From Flavobacterium sp. Root186 (lineage in GTDB: Bacteria; Bacteroidota; Bacteroidia; Flavobacteriales; Flavobacteriaceae), in the NCBI RefSeq assembly GCF_001428525.1, contig NZ_LMHW01000002.1, positions 42,039 through 106,038 on the forward strand: DNA of 64,000 nt, read 5' to 3'. Each line of letters opens with the position of its first letter. Position 1 is the first letter of the stretch. Below are positions 35,237 to 44,098 of the stretch, in pieces. Below the pieces are notes generated by a model that saw only the letters and a program-made list of their open reading frames with translations, did no database searches and had not been told where the DNA came from. A program made the translations under genes and the position numbers.

Positions 35237-37060
35237 GTGAAACGTCATTTATTAATTGGTTTTAGTCTGCTCTTTTTAGTGCTAATGTTTCCGCAGCGAA
35301 CAATAGCGCAGGAACTTCCTGTGCAGAAAAGTGAAAAAAGCAAACAGGTCAAAATCAGTAAAGCGGCCGACGATTTATCCAAATCATTAGATGAAAATGA
35401 TGAAGCAAAAATTGCCCAGAATTATGAAAGACTGGCCAATGAATTTTTAAATAAAGGGGATAATGCCAAAGCTGAGGAATATTTTAAAAGAGCATTAAAC
35501 AGTTATACCAAACTAAAATTAACCGAAGATAAAACCCGGGTAACCCGAAGTTTAGCCAAAACACAGGAAAACCAAAAGAATTTTGATTCGGCAATTAAAA
35601 ATTATGAAGTTGCAGGTTCATTGGCAAAAGATGTCTCTGAAGAAAAGATAAATTTAAACGACGCCAACCGACTTAAAAATCAGTCTGATCCTGTGAGTCA
35701 AAAGGGTTATGTAGATTCTAATATTGAATTGCTGAAAAAGGAAAAGAAAAGCGAGGAAGTTACAGATGCCTATGTGCAAAAAGCGCAAAATTCATTAGAC
35801 TTAAAAGATAAAAAGGTTGCTATAGAAAGCTATAAAAAAGCATTAGTTTATGCAAAAGACAAACCCGAAGCTGTAATTAAAATCAAAAATGAAATTGCAA
35901 AAGTATATGCCGAAGACAATCAGTTTGATAAAGCCGTCAGCATAAATGAAAAGCTGCTTGCCGAAGCCAAAATCAATAAAGATTATACCACAGAAATAAA
36001 ACAATTGCAATCGCTGGCGTCTCTTTATTTTCAAAAATCAGAAACCGAAAAGGCAATTTCATCTTTGAAAGAAGCTTATGATTTATCGTTTCAAAAAGGA
36101 AATTCGGCGGAAGCCAAAAAAAGTTTGTCTTCCTTAATTAAATATTACAAAACCAAAGGCGAAGACAAAGAAAGCATGGCGTTGTATGAGCAGTTTTTTG
36201 AAAACTTCGAAAAGCTCATTCATTCTGATACGACTTTAATCGATGCCAAAACATTTCAGATTACCGAAGATAAAATTCGTCAGTTAGAAAAAGAAAAAAC
36301 CTTAAAAGACGAGTTGATTTCAAAGAAAAATACATTCAATTATTTTCTGATTGGTTCGGTTGTTTTACTATTGTTTTTGTTTTCGTTTATTTCGAAAGCA
36401 TTGTATTCCATTCGAATAAAAAACAAAGAAATTGCTCTGCAGTCATTGCGTCGTGAAATGAATCCGCATTTTATTTTCAATAGTTTGAATAGTGTGAATC
36501 AGTTTATATCTGAAAATAAAGAATTGGAAGCCAATAAATATCTGACTTCGTATTCGAATTTGATGCGAAATATGATGGAAAACTCCAATAAGGATTTTAT
36601 TTCTTTGGATAAAGAAGTCGAGCAGCTTAAGAAATATCTGGATTTAGAACATTTACGCTTTGAGGATAAATTTAATTTTGAAATTATAGTGAATGATTCG
36701 CTGGATACTGAAAGAGTTTTTGTTCCGAATATGATTATCCAGCCGCATTTAGAAAACTCAATCTGGCACGGATTGCGATATTTAGACCAAAAAGGATTTT
36801 TATCACTTCGCTTTGATTTTAAAAACGGAAAAATAATCGTTACCATTGATGATAACGGAATTGGTCTAACCAAAAGCCGCGAACTTAAAACAACGAATCA
36901 AAAAATATACGAATCCCGTGGTTTGAACAATACAAAAGAGCGAATTGATCTTTTGAACGAATTGTACAAAAAAGAGATTTCATTTAAGATTTCGGAAAAA
37001 GAAGGAGCAGAGAAGGGAACTGTTGTTGAAATTGTTTTTCCATTAATTGACAAAATATGA
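35237..37060 (+). CDS. TPR-containing LytS-type histidine kinase
   Basis: 607 residues, membrane sensor kinase. A signal sequence (1-25) leads to a periplasmic array of about seven TPR units (50-325), a coiled stretch, one membrane helix (about 369-390), and a cytoplasmic His_kinase domain with the phospho-acceptor His411 in NPHFIFNSLN, followed by an HATPase ('DDNGIGL', 'GLNNTKERIDLL'). The start is GTG: it gives a good signal peptide and no upstream ATG exists. Its stop overlaps the regulator gene by ATGA. Confidence 0.92.
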   Translation: MKRHLLIGFSLLFLVLMFPQRTIAQELPVQKSEKSKQVKISKAADDLSKSLDENDEAKIAQNYERLANEFLNKGDNAKAEEYFKRALNSYTKLKLTEDKTRVTRSLAKTQENQKNFDSAIKNYEVAGSLAKDVSEEKINLNDANRLKNQSDPVSQKGYVDSNIELLKKEKKSEEVTDAYVQKAQNSLDLKDKKVAIESYKKALVYAKDKPEAVIKIKNEIAKVYAEDNQFDKAVSINEKLLAEAKINKDYTTEIKQLQSLASLYFQKSETEKAISSLKEAYDLSFQKGNSAEAKKSLSSLIKYYKTKGEDKESMALYEQFFENFEKLIHSDTTLIDAKTFQITEDKIRQLEKEKTLKDELISKKNTFNYFLIGSVVLLLFLFSFISKALYSIRIKNKEIALQSLRREMNPHFIFNSLNSVNQFISENKELEANKYLTSYSNLMRNMMENSNKDFISLDKEVEQLKKYLDLEHLRFEDKFNFEIIVNDSLDTERVFVPNMIIQPHLENSIWHGLRYLDQKGFLSLRFDFKNGKIIVTIDDNGIGLTKSRELKTTNQKIYESRGLNNTKERIDLLNELYKKEISFKISEKEGAEKGTVVEIVFPLIDKI

Positions 37061-37806
37061 TGACTTTGCAGAAGATAAAAAGTGTTATTGTCGAAGATGA
37101 ACTTGCCGCGCGCGAAGTGCTTAAAAATTATTTAAGCAAATATTGTCCGCAGGTTGAGGTTGTGGGCGAAGCTCAAAATATAAAAGAAGCTGTTCCGCTG
37201 CTTCACGAAGTTAAACCGCAATTAGTTTTTCTGGATGTAGAAATGCCTTTTGGAAATGCTTTTGATGTATTGGAAGCCTGCAAAGATTTACATTTTGAAA
37301 CCATATTTGTCACTGCTTTTTCTGAATATTCGTTAAAAGCTTTGAATCAGAGTGCAGCTTATTATCTGCTAAAACCCATAAGTATCGAAGAATTGATTGT
37401 TGCCGTAAATAAAGTACAGCATCAAATAATGAACAACGAAATCTTCAATCGAAACAAAATCATTGTAGAAAACTTTCACGAACAAAAACCCGAAAAACAG
37501 CAAGTTATTCTGCCAACACTTGAAGGTTTTGAAGTCGTAAAAATGGAAGAAATCGTGCGTCTTCGCGGTAACGGTAATTTCACCGATTTATATCTCAATA
37601 ACGGAAGCAAAAAAATGGTCTGCCGATTTTTAAAACACTTTTCAGAAATCTTACCACTGCCTTTTATTCGTGTTCATAAATCGCATATTATCAATATGAA
37701 TTGCGTAAAAGCATACAACAAAGGCGGCATCGTTACACTCAATGACGAAACCGAAATTGAAGTTTCATCAACGTATAAAGAAGAGTTTTTAAAGAATTTC
37801 AGGTAG
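37057..37806 (+). CDS. LytTR-family response regulator
   Basis: 249 residues. Receiver domain (about 8-125) with the acidic pair in 'VEDE' , phospho-acceptor D60 in 'LVFLDVEMP', and Lys in 'LLKPIS'. The C-terminal DNA-binding LytTR domain (about 150-249) has 'IVRLRGNGNFTDLYL' and 'FIRVHKSHIINM'. It is translationally coupled to the kinase gene and must be its partner. LytTR regulators bind paired direct repeats about two turns apart, as found in the two neighbouring promoters. Confidence 0.95.
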   Translation: MMTLQKIKSVIVEDELAAREVLKNYLSKYCPQVEVVGEAQNIKEAVPLLHEVKPQLVFLDVEMPFGNAFDVLEACKDLHFETIFVTAFSEYSLKALNQSAAYYLLKPISIEELIVAVNKVQHQIMNNEIFNRNKIIVENFHEQKPEKQQVILPTLEGFEVVKMEEIVRLRGNGNFTDLYLNNGSKKMVCRFLKHFSEILPLPFIRVHKSHIINMNCVKAYNKGGIVTLNDETEIEVSSTYKEEFLKNFR

Positions 37807-37812
37807 TTTTCT

Positions 37813-38066
37813 AACCGCAAAGTTCGCAAGGTTTTACGCAAGGCACGCAAGATTTTAGATAGTTTCTTTTCTGTTAGAGCAAATGTTTTTTGAATTGCGT
37901 CCAGCTTTAGCTGGATGAGAAATAGCCAAAGTGAAAGGGCTTTAGCCAAACATTTACTGTTTTGGCTAAAGCCCTTTTCTATTTAAATCTTGTTCCATCC
38001 AGCTAAAGCTGGACGCAATTCAAAAATTTAGCGTGCCTTGCGTAAAACCTTGCGAACTTTGCGGTT
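37813..38066. repeat. Triple-nested perfect palindrome (254 bp)
   Basis: Three concentric inverted repeats, all perfect: outer arms 37813-37848 and 38031-38066 (36 bp), middle arms 37892-37916 and 37997-38021 (25 bp), inner arms 37934-37950 and 37961-37977 (17 bp, 10-nt loop). The middle arm contains a near-palindrome of its own (tccagctttagctgga). It fills the gap between the convergent regulator and GT51 genes. It can form one long interrupted hairpin in RNA or a cruciform in DNA. Confidence 0.95.
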
Positions 38067-38076
38067 AAACAAGAAC

Positions 38077-40041
38077 CTACAAATCAAATTCCTCGTCTGT
38101 TGATAAAGAATCATTTTTAACCGCAGTCGAATCCGGAGCTTTGATTTTTATCAGAGAACGCGCATTTCCGGAAATATAAACTGGAAGCTGGCCAATTGTA
38201 TCTTCAGGAATTAAAAGGCCTCGACGGAACATTAAGCTTTTCAGGAATTTTTGATTTTTCAATGCATAATCTTTCAAATTTCCTTCGTCATTAAATTGAT
38301 ACATGAATTTCCTTGGTTTCGGAATAATGGTAGCTAAGTACAAACATTCATCAACATTTAAAGCCGAAGGACTTTTTTGGAAATAGAAATGACTCGCTTC
38401 GCCAATTCCGTATACGTTTGGTCCCCATTCGATAATGTTGAAATAAACCTCGAGCATTCTTTCCTTGCTTACAATTCGGTTATTTTCTAAAATGTAAACT
38501 AACAGGATTTCTTCCAGCTTTCGCGAAAGCGTTTTCTCTCTGGTAAGAAAAACATTTTTAATCAACTGCATGCTGATCGTACTGGCGCCGCGCGAGAATT
38601 TCTTAGTTCGGATGTTTTTTAGAATCGATTGTTTGAAAGCTTCATTTATAAAACCTCGATGCGAGAAGAACGACGGATCTTCAGTCGTTAAAACACATTT
38701 TCTTAAATAAGGAGAAATCTGGTCTAATGGGGTATAATTCGGATTTGCATTTCCAACCAAAACTGGTCTTTGCAGTACATTTTGAATAATCGCACGATAG
38801 ACAAATTCGCCGTTTAGTTTATTTAAATCGGCTTCGCCATATTTCGTAATCCGTAAATCCTCTTTGTTCAGTTTACTGTCAAAAACAAGTGTGTTTGGTT
38901 TATTTTTATTGAACTTAAAATCCAATTTATAATCGAAATTCCCGGTTGCCTGCATTCCCTGGAAATGCGTAAACAAACCATCAGGAAGCGAAACGATAAA
39001 ATCCTGCGCATTCATTTTCGGAATATCAACTTTTAGAGTATAAACTGTATCTTTTTCAGTATCGTAAGAAACGTATGGTCGCAGTTTAATTTTATTCAGC
39101 GTCATTGTCGAAGTACTGTCAATCGAAATAAAATCATCGCCCAATAAAAATCTATAATCGAAACGTGCATTTTTTATAACAACATCTTTACTGGCAATTT
39201 TTGGATGATTGATTTTTAGGTTTACAATAGAAGTAAAACCATCAAGATGGAATTCGCTTCCGCTTTTATCAATGTTTTCAACGTTTAAACGGATAGAATC
39301 AAAACTTGCTTTTAAGCCATATCTTTCATCAAGATACGGAACACGAATCGCTCCGGTATCTAAATTAAAAAATCGAATATCTGCTTTTTGGTTTCTTGGG
39401 TCTGCAAAACCTTTTAAGTTCCAACGCTGATCAAAATTTTTACTTTGAACATGAATACTGGTTTCGAGTTGTTTGTTGTTTAAAACCAGCTTATTTATTG
39501 CAATAGCCGTTTTTTTGCCATTATCGTCAATTTTGAATTGGAAGTTATCCAAATTCATGTCAGTCGGAACTAAATTGAGGAGTTTTGAAATAATGCGATA
39601 GGCAAAAGCACCATATTTTCGTTTTTCGCTTTTTTCAGAATCGTCACGGTCTCTTTTTAAGAAAGCATCGAAGTTGCGAATTTTTCCTTTTTTAACTAAT
39701 TGTATGTAACCGTTGTCGACTTTTAAAGTTCCAACCTGAACATCGCCAATTAGTAAATTACTTAAACTGACGCTGGTTTCAATATTTTTAATTTTTAGAA
39801 GCGTATCGGCATTTTTGGGAACCAGTACAACATCAGTAAGTTTAATGGTTGATAAACCGTCAAAAGAAGCTTTTTTGATTGAAAAATCACTGTTATAATC
39901 AACAGCCATTTTGTGGGTTACTTTTGCAATTGCCTGTTTTAAAAGAGAATTACGAAAAAAGTATAATCCAATGCAAAGCAAAATCAATACCAGGGCAAGT
40001 ATTTTTAAAGCTTTGAAAATTTTTTGTTTTGGAAGATTCAT
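38077..40041 (-). CDS. GT51 peptidoglycan glycosyltransferase with AsmA-like N-terminus
   Basis: 654 residues from the ATG at 40041 (a TTG at 40065 would start inside radA's stop). A membrane anchor (about 10-30) is followed by ~400 residues of beta-rich AsmA/DUF-like sequence, then a GT51 domain (about 440-600) with catalytic E454 in 'TTEDPSFFSHRG', 'RGASTISMQLIKN', 'RKLEEILLVYILE' and 'VYFNIIEWGPNVYGIG'. GT51 polymerises lipid II glycan strands. There is no transpeptidase domain. Such proteins resemble monofunctional MtgA fused to a long periplasmic domain. Confidence 0.88.
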   Translation of the reverse strand: MNLPKQKIFKALKILALVLILLCIGLYFFRNSLLKQAIAKVTHKMAVDYNSDFSIKKASFDGLSTIKLTDVVLVPKNADTLLKIKNIETSVSLSNLLIGDVQVGTLKVDNGYIQLVKKGKIRNFDAFLKRDRDDSEKSEKRKYGAFAYRIISKLLNLVPTDMNLDNFQFKIDDNGKKTAIAINKLVLNNKQLETSIHVQSKNFDQRWNLKGFADPRNQKADIRFFNLDTGAIRVPYLDERYGLKASFDSIRLNVENIDKSGSEFHLDGFTSIVNLKINHPKIASKDVVIKNARFDYRFLLGDDFISIDSTSTMTLNKIKLRPYVSYDTEKDTVYTLKVDIPKMNAQDFIVSLPDGLFTHFQGMQATGNFDYKLDFKFNKNKPNTLVFDSKLNKEDLRITKYGEADLNKLNGEFVYRAIIQNVLQRPVLVGNANPNYTPLDQISPYLRKCVLTTEDPSFFSHRGFINEAFKQSILKNIRTKKFSRGASTISMQLIKNVFLTREKTLSRKLEEILLVYILENNRIVSKERMLEVYFNIIEWGPNVYGIGEASHFYFQKSPSALNVDECLYLATIIPKPRKFMYQFNDEGNLKDYALKNQKFLKSLMFRRGLLIPEDTIGQLPVYISGNARSLIKIKAPDSTAVKNDSLSTDEEFDL

Positions 40042-40061
40042 AGTAGTAGGTTTATAAAAAA

Positions 40062-41423
40062 TCAACCAAAAAGAATACTTGCAACATCTTCAATTTTTGC
40101 TACAAGTTCAATTTTGATTCCGGTATTTTTTAAAGCGATTTTGTTGTATTTAGAAACAAAGATGGTGTCGAAGCCTAATTTTTCGGCTTCCTGAATACGC
40201 TGGTCAACGCGATTAACGGGACGAATTTCTCCGGAAAGTCCAACTTCGCCGGCAAAACAAAAACCTTTACCAACCGGAATATCTTCATTTGATGATAATA
40301 TGGCGGCAACAACCGCAAGGTCAATTGCAGGATCATCAACAGAAATTCCTCCGGTTACGTTCAGGAAAACATCTTTTGCACCTAAACGAAATCCAGCTCT
40401 TTTTTCAAGAACAGCTAAAATCATGTTTAGTCTTTTGGCGTTGTAACCCGTTGTGCTTCGTTGTGGAGTTCCATAAACTGCAGTGCTTACCAAAGATTGA
40501 ATTTCAATCATTAACGGACGCATTCCTTCAAGCGTCGTAGCAATTGCAGTTCCTGATAATTCTTCGTCTTTATGTGAAATCAAAATTTCTGACGGATTGC
40601 TTACTTCGCGCAAACCGCTTCCAAGCATTTCATAAATTCCAAGTTCAGAGGTTGAGCCAAAACGGTTTTTTAGTGAACGTAAAATTCGGTAAATGTGATT
40701 TCTGTCGCCTTCAAACTGCAAAACAGTATCAACCATGTGTTCCAGGATTTTTGGCCCGGCGATATTTCCGTCTTTGGTGATATGGCCGATTAAAATAACC
40801 GGAATATTGGTTTCTTTGGCAAATTTGATCAATTCGGCAGTAGTTTCTCTAATTTGAGAAATACTTCCGGCAGTCGATTCAATATAATCAGTATGTAAAG
40901 TCTGAATAGAATCGATGATTACAATTTCTGGCTGAATAGCTTCAATTTGTTTGAATATGTTCTGCGTTTTTGTTTCCGTTAGAATATAGCAATTTTCGCT
41001 GCTTGGGGTAATTCTTTCAGCACGCATTTTTATCTGTTTCTGACTTTCTTCTCCAGAAACATATAATGTTTTATAAGGTAATTTTAATGAGATTTGAAGT
41101 AAAAGTGTACTTTTTCCAATTCCCGGTTCTCCGCCCAAAAGGGTTAAAGATCCCGGAACAATTCCACCGCCCAAAACACGATTCAATTCGCCGTCAGTAG
41201 TATCCATTCGGATTTCCAGAGCCGAATCGATTTCATTAATTTTTAGAGGTTTCGGTGCTTTGCCTGTTGAGGTTGGTTCACTTTTCCACGCTACTTTTTC
41301 CTGCTTCTGAATTATTTCTTCGGCAATAGTATTCCATTCCTTGCAGGCATTGCACTGTCCCTGCCATTTGGCATATTGAGTACCGCAGTTTTGGCAAAAA
41401 AAGGAAGTTTTAACTTTTGACAT
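40062..41423 (-). CDS. radA: DNA repair protein RadA
   Basis: 453 residues. A branch-migration helicase that helps RecA recombination and repair. Order: zinc finger C10-x2-C13 ... C24-x2-C27, Walker A GGEPGIGKST (97-106), RadA-specific KNRFG near residue 252, and a C-terminal Lon-protease-like domain ('GGISVDDPAIDLAVVAAILSS' region, here cited by its first residues GGISVDDPAID). Start and the stop of the upstream esterase gene overlap (TAATG), so expression is coupled. Confidence 0.97.
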   Translation of the reverse strand: MSKVKTSFFCQNCGTQYAKWQGQCNACKEWNTIAEEIIQKQEKVAWKSEPTSTGKAPKPLKINEIDSALEIRMDTTDGELNRVLGGGIVPGSLTLLGGEPGIGKSTLLLQISLKLPYKTLYVSGEESQKQIKMRAERITPSSENCYILTETKTQNIFKQIEAIQPEIVIIDSIQTLHTDYIESTAGSISQIRETTAELIKFAKETNIPVILIGHITKDGNIAGPKILEHMVDTVLQFEGDRNHIYRILRSLKNRFGSTSELGIYEMLGSGLREVSNPSEILISHKDEELSGTAIATTLEGMRPLMIEIQSLVSTAVYGTPQRSTTGYNAKRLNMILAVLEKRAGFRLGAKDVFLNVTGGISVDDPAIDLAVVAAILSSNEDIPVGKGFCFAGEVGLSGEIRPVNRVDQRIQEAEKLGFDTIFVSKYNKIALKNTGIKIELVAKIEDVASILFG

Positions 41424-42577
41424 TATTTGGTTTTTTTAGCAAGCGTATTCATTTCGTCAATTTTCTCATACATCAAATCTTTATTCAAGTCGCCAATAGG
41501 CTCCATTTGCGAAGCATTTTGGTATTTTTTTGAGGCATGTTTAGGATCACCCATTTTTTCATACATCAAGCCTAATTCGTATTCACCTAACATGGCTTTT
41601 GGATAATTTACGTTTCCAATTTCTGCCATTCTTCCTAATTCGTCGTAGGCGTTTCTTTTTAAAATAATATTTTCGATTATTTTAAAATCACCCATTCTAA
41701 CAGGAATCTGAACGCCCAGAACTTCAGACATGTCATTGTATTTTTTTTGTAAATAATCAGCATAACCCGTTTGAAGAACCGCAATTTTGTCGTTGTATTC
41801 GGCAGAATTTATAGGTCTGTATATTTCAAAAATCTGATATAATGCACTCGGAATCGAATGTAAAACCTCAGTATAATGTGTCGCGTTTTTAAATACTTCG
41901 TATTTATAATTCACTAACGGATTGTTTGCGATTTTAATATTTCCGGCCAATTTTTCAATAGGTTCTTTTATTTTCTTGATGTCGCCTTCACCCGCAGAAA
42001 GATAATAGAATATTGGTTTTTGTATTTTGGCAAACTTTTCAGCGATACGGACTTCCATTTTTGGAGCAAGTTCCGGGCTCAAACAAATGTATGCGTTAAA
42101 AAGAGGCTCCTCTTTGTAAAGATAAAAGTTGGCAAAACTTGCTGTTACATCATGACCTGCGATAATTCTAAAAGGTGATGTACGGTATTTTTTCTCTACA
42201 TACGGAATAAGCTCTGAACCAATAAATTCGAAAAATTTTGCTCCTTTTTCAAAAGGCAAGCCTTCATTTTGATCAATCGTGGTATCATCATAACGTTCTT
42301 CATCTTTGTTTTGATGAATACCAATGATGATCATTTCCGGAATATCGTCCCAATAATTACCATAACTTACAGCTCCAGAAAACGGATCAAACAAATAATC
42401 ACCATCTAATAAATATAAAACAGGATATTTTTTATCTGATTTTGCATCGTAAGAAGCAGGAAGTCCAATGGTTATTCTTCTTTCTTCTCCAAGTTTTTCG
42501 GATTGAATATTGTCAAATTTTTTCTGGGAAAAAACAGAAATGGAAATTAATGTAATTAGCAGGTAAACTTTTTTCAT
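41423..42577 (-). CDS. Esterase-D-fold exported protein lacking the nucleophile serine
   Basis: 384 residues. Signal peptide MKKVYLLITLISISVFSQ (ATG 42577, preferred over 42589). An esterase D / alpha-beta hydrolase domain (about 22-250) has 'YPVLYLLDGDYLFD' and 'FRIIAGHDVTASFANFYLY'. The nucleophile-elbow position is Asp143 (GHDVT) instead of Ser in GHSxG. A candidate His is present in 'NATHYTEVLHS'. The tail (about 330-380) is a TPR-like pair. It may be a pseudo-enzyme or use another chemistry. Its stop overlaps radA start by one nucleotide. Confidence 0.8.
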   Translation of the reverse strand: MKKVYLLITLISISVFSQKKFDNIQSEKLGEERRITIGLPASYDAKSDKKYPVLYLLDGDYLFDPFSGAVSYGNYWDDIPEMIIIGIHQNKDEERYDDTTIDQNEGLPFEKGAKFFEFIGSELIPYVEKKYRTSPFRIIAGHDVTASFANFYLYKEEPLFNAYICLSPELAPKMEVRIAEKFAKIQKPIFYYLSAGEGDIKKIKEPIEKLAGNIKIANNPLVNYKYEVFKNATHYTEVLHSIPSALYQIFEIYRPINSAEYNDKIAVLQTGYADYLQKKYNDMSEVLGVQIPVRMGDFKIIENIILKRNAYDELGRMAEIGNVNYPKAMLGEYELGLMYEKMGDPKHASKKYQNASQMEPIGDLNKDLMYEKIDEMNTLAKKTK

Positions 42578-42776
42578 GATTTGTGGCATTTCAGTGAATT
42601 AAAAAGTATTCAAATAGTGTAGCAATATAATACTTTATTTGCTTTTTGTTATTTGGGGCTGTAAAAAAAGCAATGATTTCTTACGGTTAATACATTTTCG
42701 ATTTAGGCATAAGAAAATCTGTTTGTACAAAAATATTTTTGACAAATTACACACGTAAATAAGAAAGGAATATGTT

Positions 42777-43127
42777 TTATGTTAACGAATTATCGTTTTC
42801 ATTTGGGAAAATGATCCACGGTTTGAAGGTTTTAGCTTCTTCAAAATCCAGTGTTGCATAAGAAATGATGATGATAATGTCGTCTTTTTGAACTTTTCGG
42901 GCAGCAGGACCATTCAGCGTAATTTCGCCTGAATTTTTTTCTCCCTTAATGGCGTAAGTTTCAAAACGTTCTCCATTATTAATGTTAACAATAGCTACTT
43001 TTTCGCCTTCAATAATGTTTGAAGCCTCCAGTAAAGTTTCATCAATAGTAATACTGCCAATATAATTTAAATCAGCTCCGGTAACTTTTACTCGATGAAT
43101 TTTTGATTTTATAACTTGAATTTGCAT
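42777..43127 (-). CDS. panD: Aspartate 1-decarboxylase
   Basis: Makes beta-alanine for pantothenate by decarboxylating aspartate. 116-residue proenzyme with the self-cleavage site G24-S25 in 'YIGSITID', where Ser25 becomes the pyruvoyl cofactor; Lys9 and Tyr22 are also present. Follows panC on the same strand with 14 nt between. A TACCTTTG -7 box ends 4 nt before the ATG, so it may also be read from a nearly leaderless transcript. Confidence 0.97.
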   Translation of the reverse strand: MQIQVIKSKIHRVKVTGADLNYIGSITIDETLLEASNIIEGEKVAIVNINNGERFETYAIKGEKNSGEITLNGPAARKVQKDDIIIIISYATLDFEEAKTFKPWIIFPNENDNSLT

Positions 43128-43131
43128 GGAG

Positions 43132-43139
43132 CAAAGGTA
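43132..43139 (-). promoter_or_regulatory. -7 element TACCTTTG immediately before panD
   Basis: On the minus strand TACCTTTG fits TAnnTTTG, with only 4 nt to the panD ATG. A transcript would start at or near the start codon. No clear -33 TTG is visible, so this may be chance. Confidence 0.4.
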
Positions 43140-43141
43140 AT

Positions 43142-43990
43142 TTAATTTAATGAAATGGTGTCTATCAGCCTTATAGAATTAACAAATACTGCTATAAACG
43201 CACGGTATTTTTTGTCGTTTGTTTTATGTTCTATAGGTAATAATGTCGATTCATCAGCAATGACGAAATATTCTAAGTCAAATCTTTCGTTATCTTTAAA
43301 AGAATCTTCAACAAATTTAATGGTTTCTTCTGGAGTACTGTTTTGGAAGATTTCTTTAGCTTCAGTTAAAACTTTATAGATTATAGAAGCTTCTTTTCTT
43401 TCTTCGGCAGTTAGTCTTTCGTTTCTTGAACTCATTGCCAAAAGATTGTCTTCTCTAAAAATTGGGCAACCCACAACATTTACAGGAAGATTATTTTTTT
43501 CGACTAATTTTTTAACAATTTGAAGCTGCTGAAAATCTTTTTCGCCAAAATAAGCGTTGGTTGGCGTCACGATTTCAAACAAACGTTTTACGATTGTTCC
43601 AACACCGTTAAAATGCCCCGGACGGAATTTTCCTTCCATCTGATTTTCTAAACCGTCAAAGTCAAAAGACTGCGAAATTGTCTGTCCTTCGTAAATATCA
43701 TCGACAGAAGGAGCATATAAAATTATTTTGTCACTTAAACCTCTCATTTTTTTTACGTCTTCTTCAAGAGTTCGAGGGTATTTTTCAAGATCTTCGGGAT
43801 TGTTAAATTGCGTTGGATTTACAAAAATACTTACAACAGTGTCGTCATTTTCTTTAAGTGAACGTTGCATTAAAGCCAGATGCCCTTGGTGTAAAGCTCC
43901 CATGGTTGGGACAAATCCTATAGTCGAATTTGCGGTTTTGATAGTTTTTAAATAAGCTATCAGAGCTACTTTACCGTAGAAAATATGCAT
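43142..43990 (-). CDS. panC: Pantothenate synthetase (pantoate-beta-alanine ligase)
   Basis: Joins pantoate and beta-alanine with ATP. 282 residues from the ATG at 43990 (MHIFYGKVALI), the usual PanC length; another ATG at 44020 adds ten residues. Signatures: 'FVPTMGALHQGHLAL' (HxGH), 'IFVNPTQFN', 'FGEKDFQQLQIVKKL', 'REDNLLAMSSRNERL' (KMSKS-like). Forms a coupled pair with panD; no panB is in this window. Confidence 0.97.
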   Translation of the reverse strand: MHIFYGKVALIAYLKTIKTANSTIGFVPTMGALHQGHLALMQRSLKENDDTVVSIFVNPTQFNNPEDLEKYPRTLEEDVKKMRGLSDKIILYAPSVDDIYEGQTISQSFDFDGLENQMEGKFRPGHFNGVGTIVKRLFEIVTPTNAYFGEKDFQQLQIVKKLVEKNNLPVNVVGCPIFREDNLLAMSSRNERLTAEERKEASIIYKVLTEAKEIFQNSTPEETIKFVEDSFKDNERFDLEYFVIADESTLLPIEHKTNDKKYRAFIAVFVNSIRLIDTISLN

Positions 43991-44052
43991 GGCGGTATTA
44001 TTAAAATTTAGTGCAAACATAATATATTAGTTATAAACTGCATAAATTTTTG

Positions 44053-44060
44053 TAATTTTG
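44053..44060 (+). promoter_or_regulatory. -7 element TAATTTTG of the glycogen-synthase-like operon
   Basis: A perfect TAnnTTTG box 38 nt before the ATG at 44099 in the divergent gap with panC. A weak TTA lies 19 nt upstream as possible -33. Confidence 0.55.
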
Positions 44061-44098
44061 CGACGTTTTTATTACCAAAAATTAAGTAAAATACTATT

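Noticed and set aside
40042..40065. TTG start giving the GT51 gene a 4-nt overlap with radA
   Set aside because: An ATG at 40041 precedes the membrane anchor directly; the TTG adds eight residues without support.
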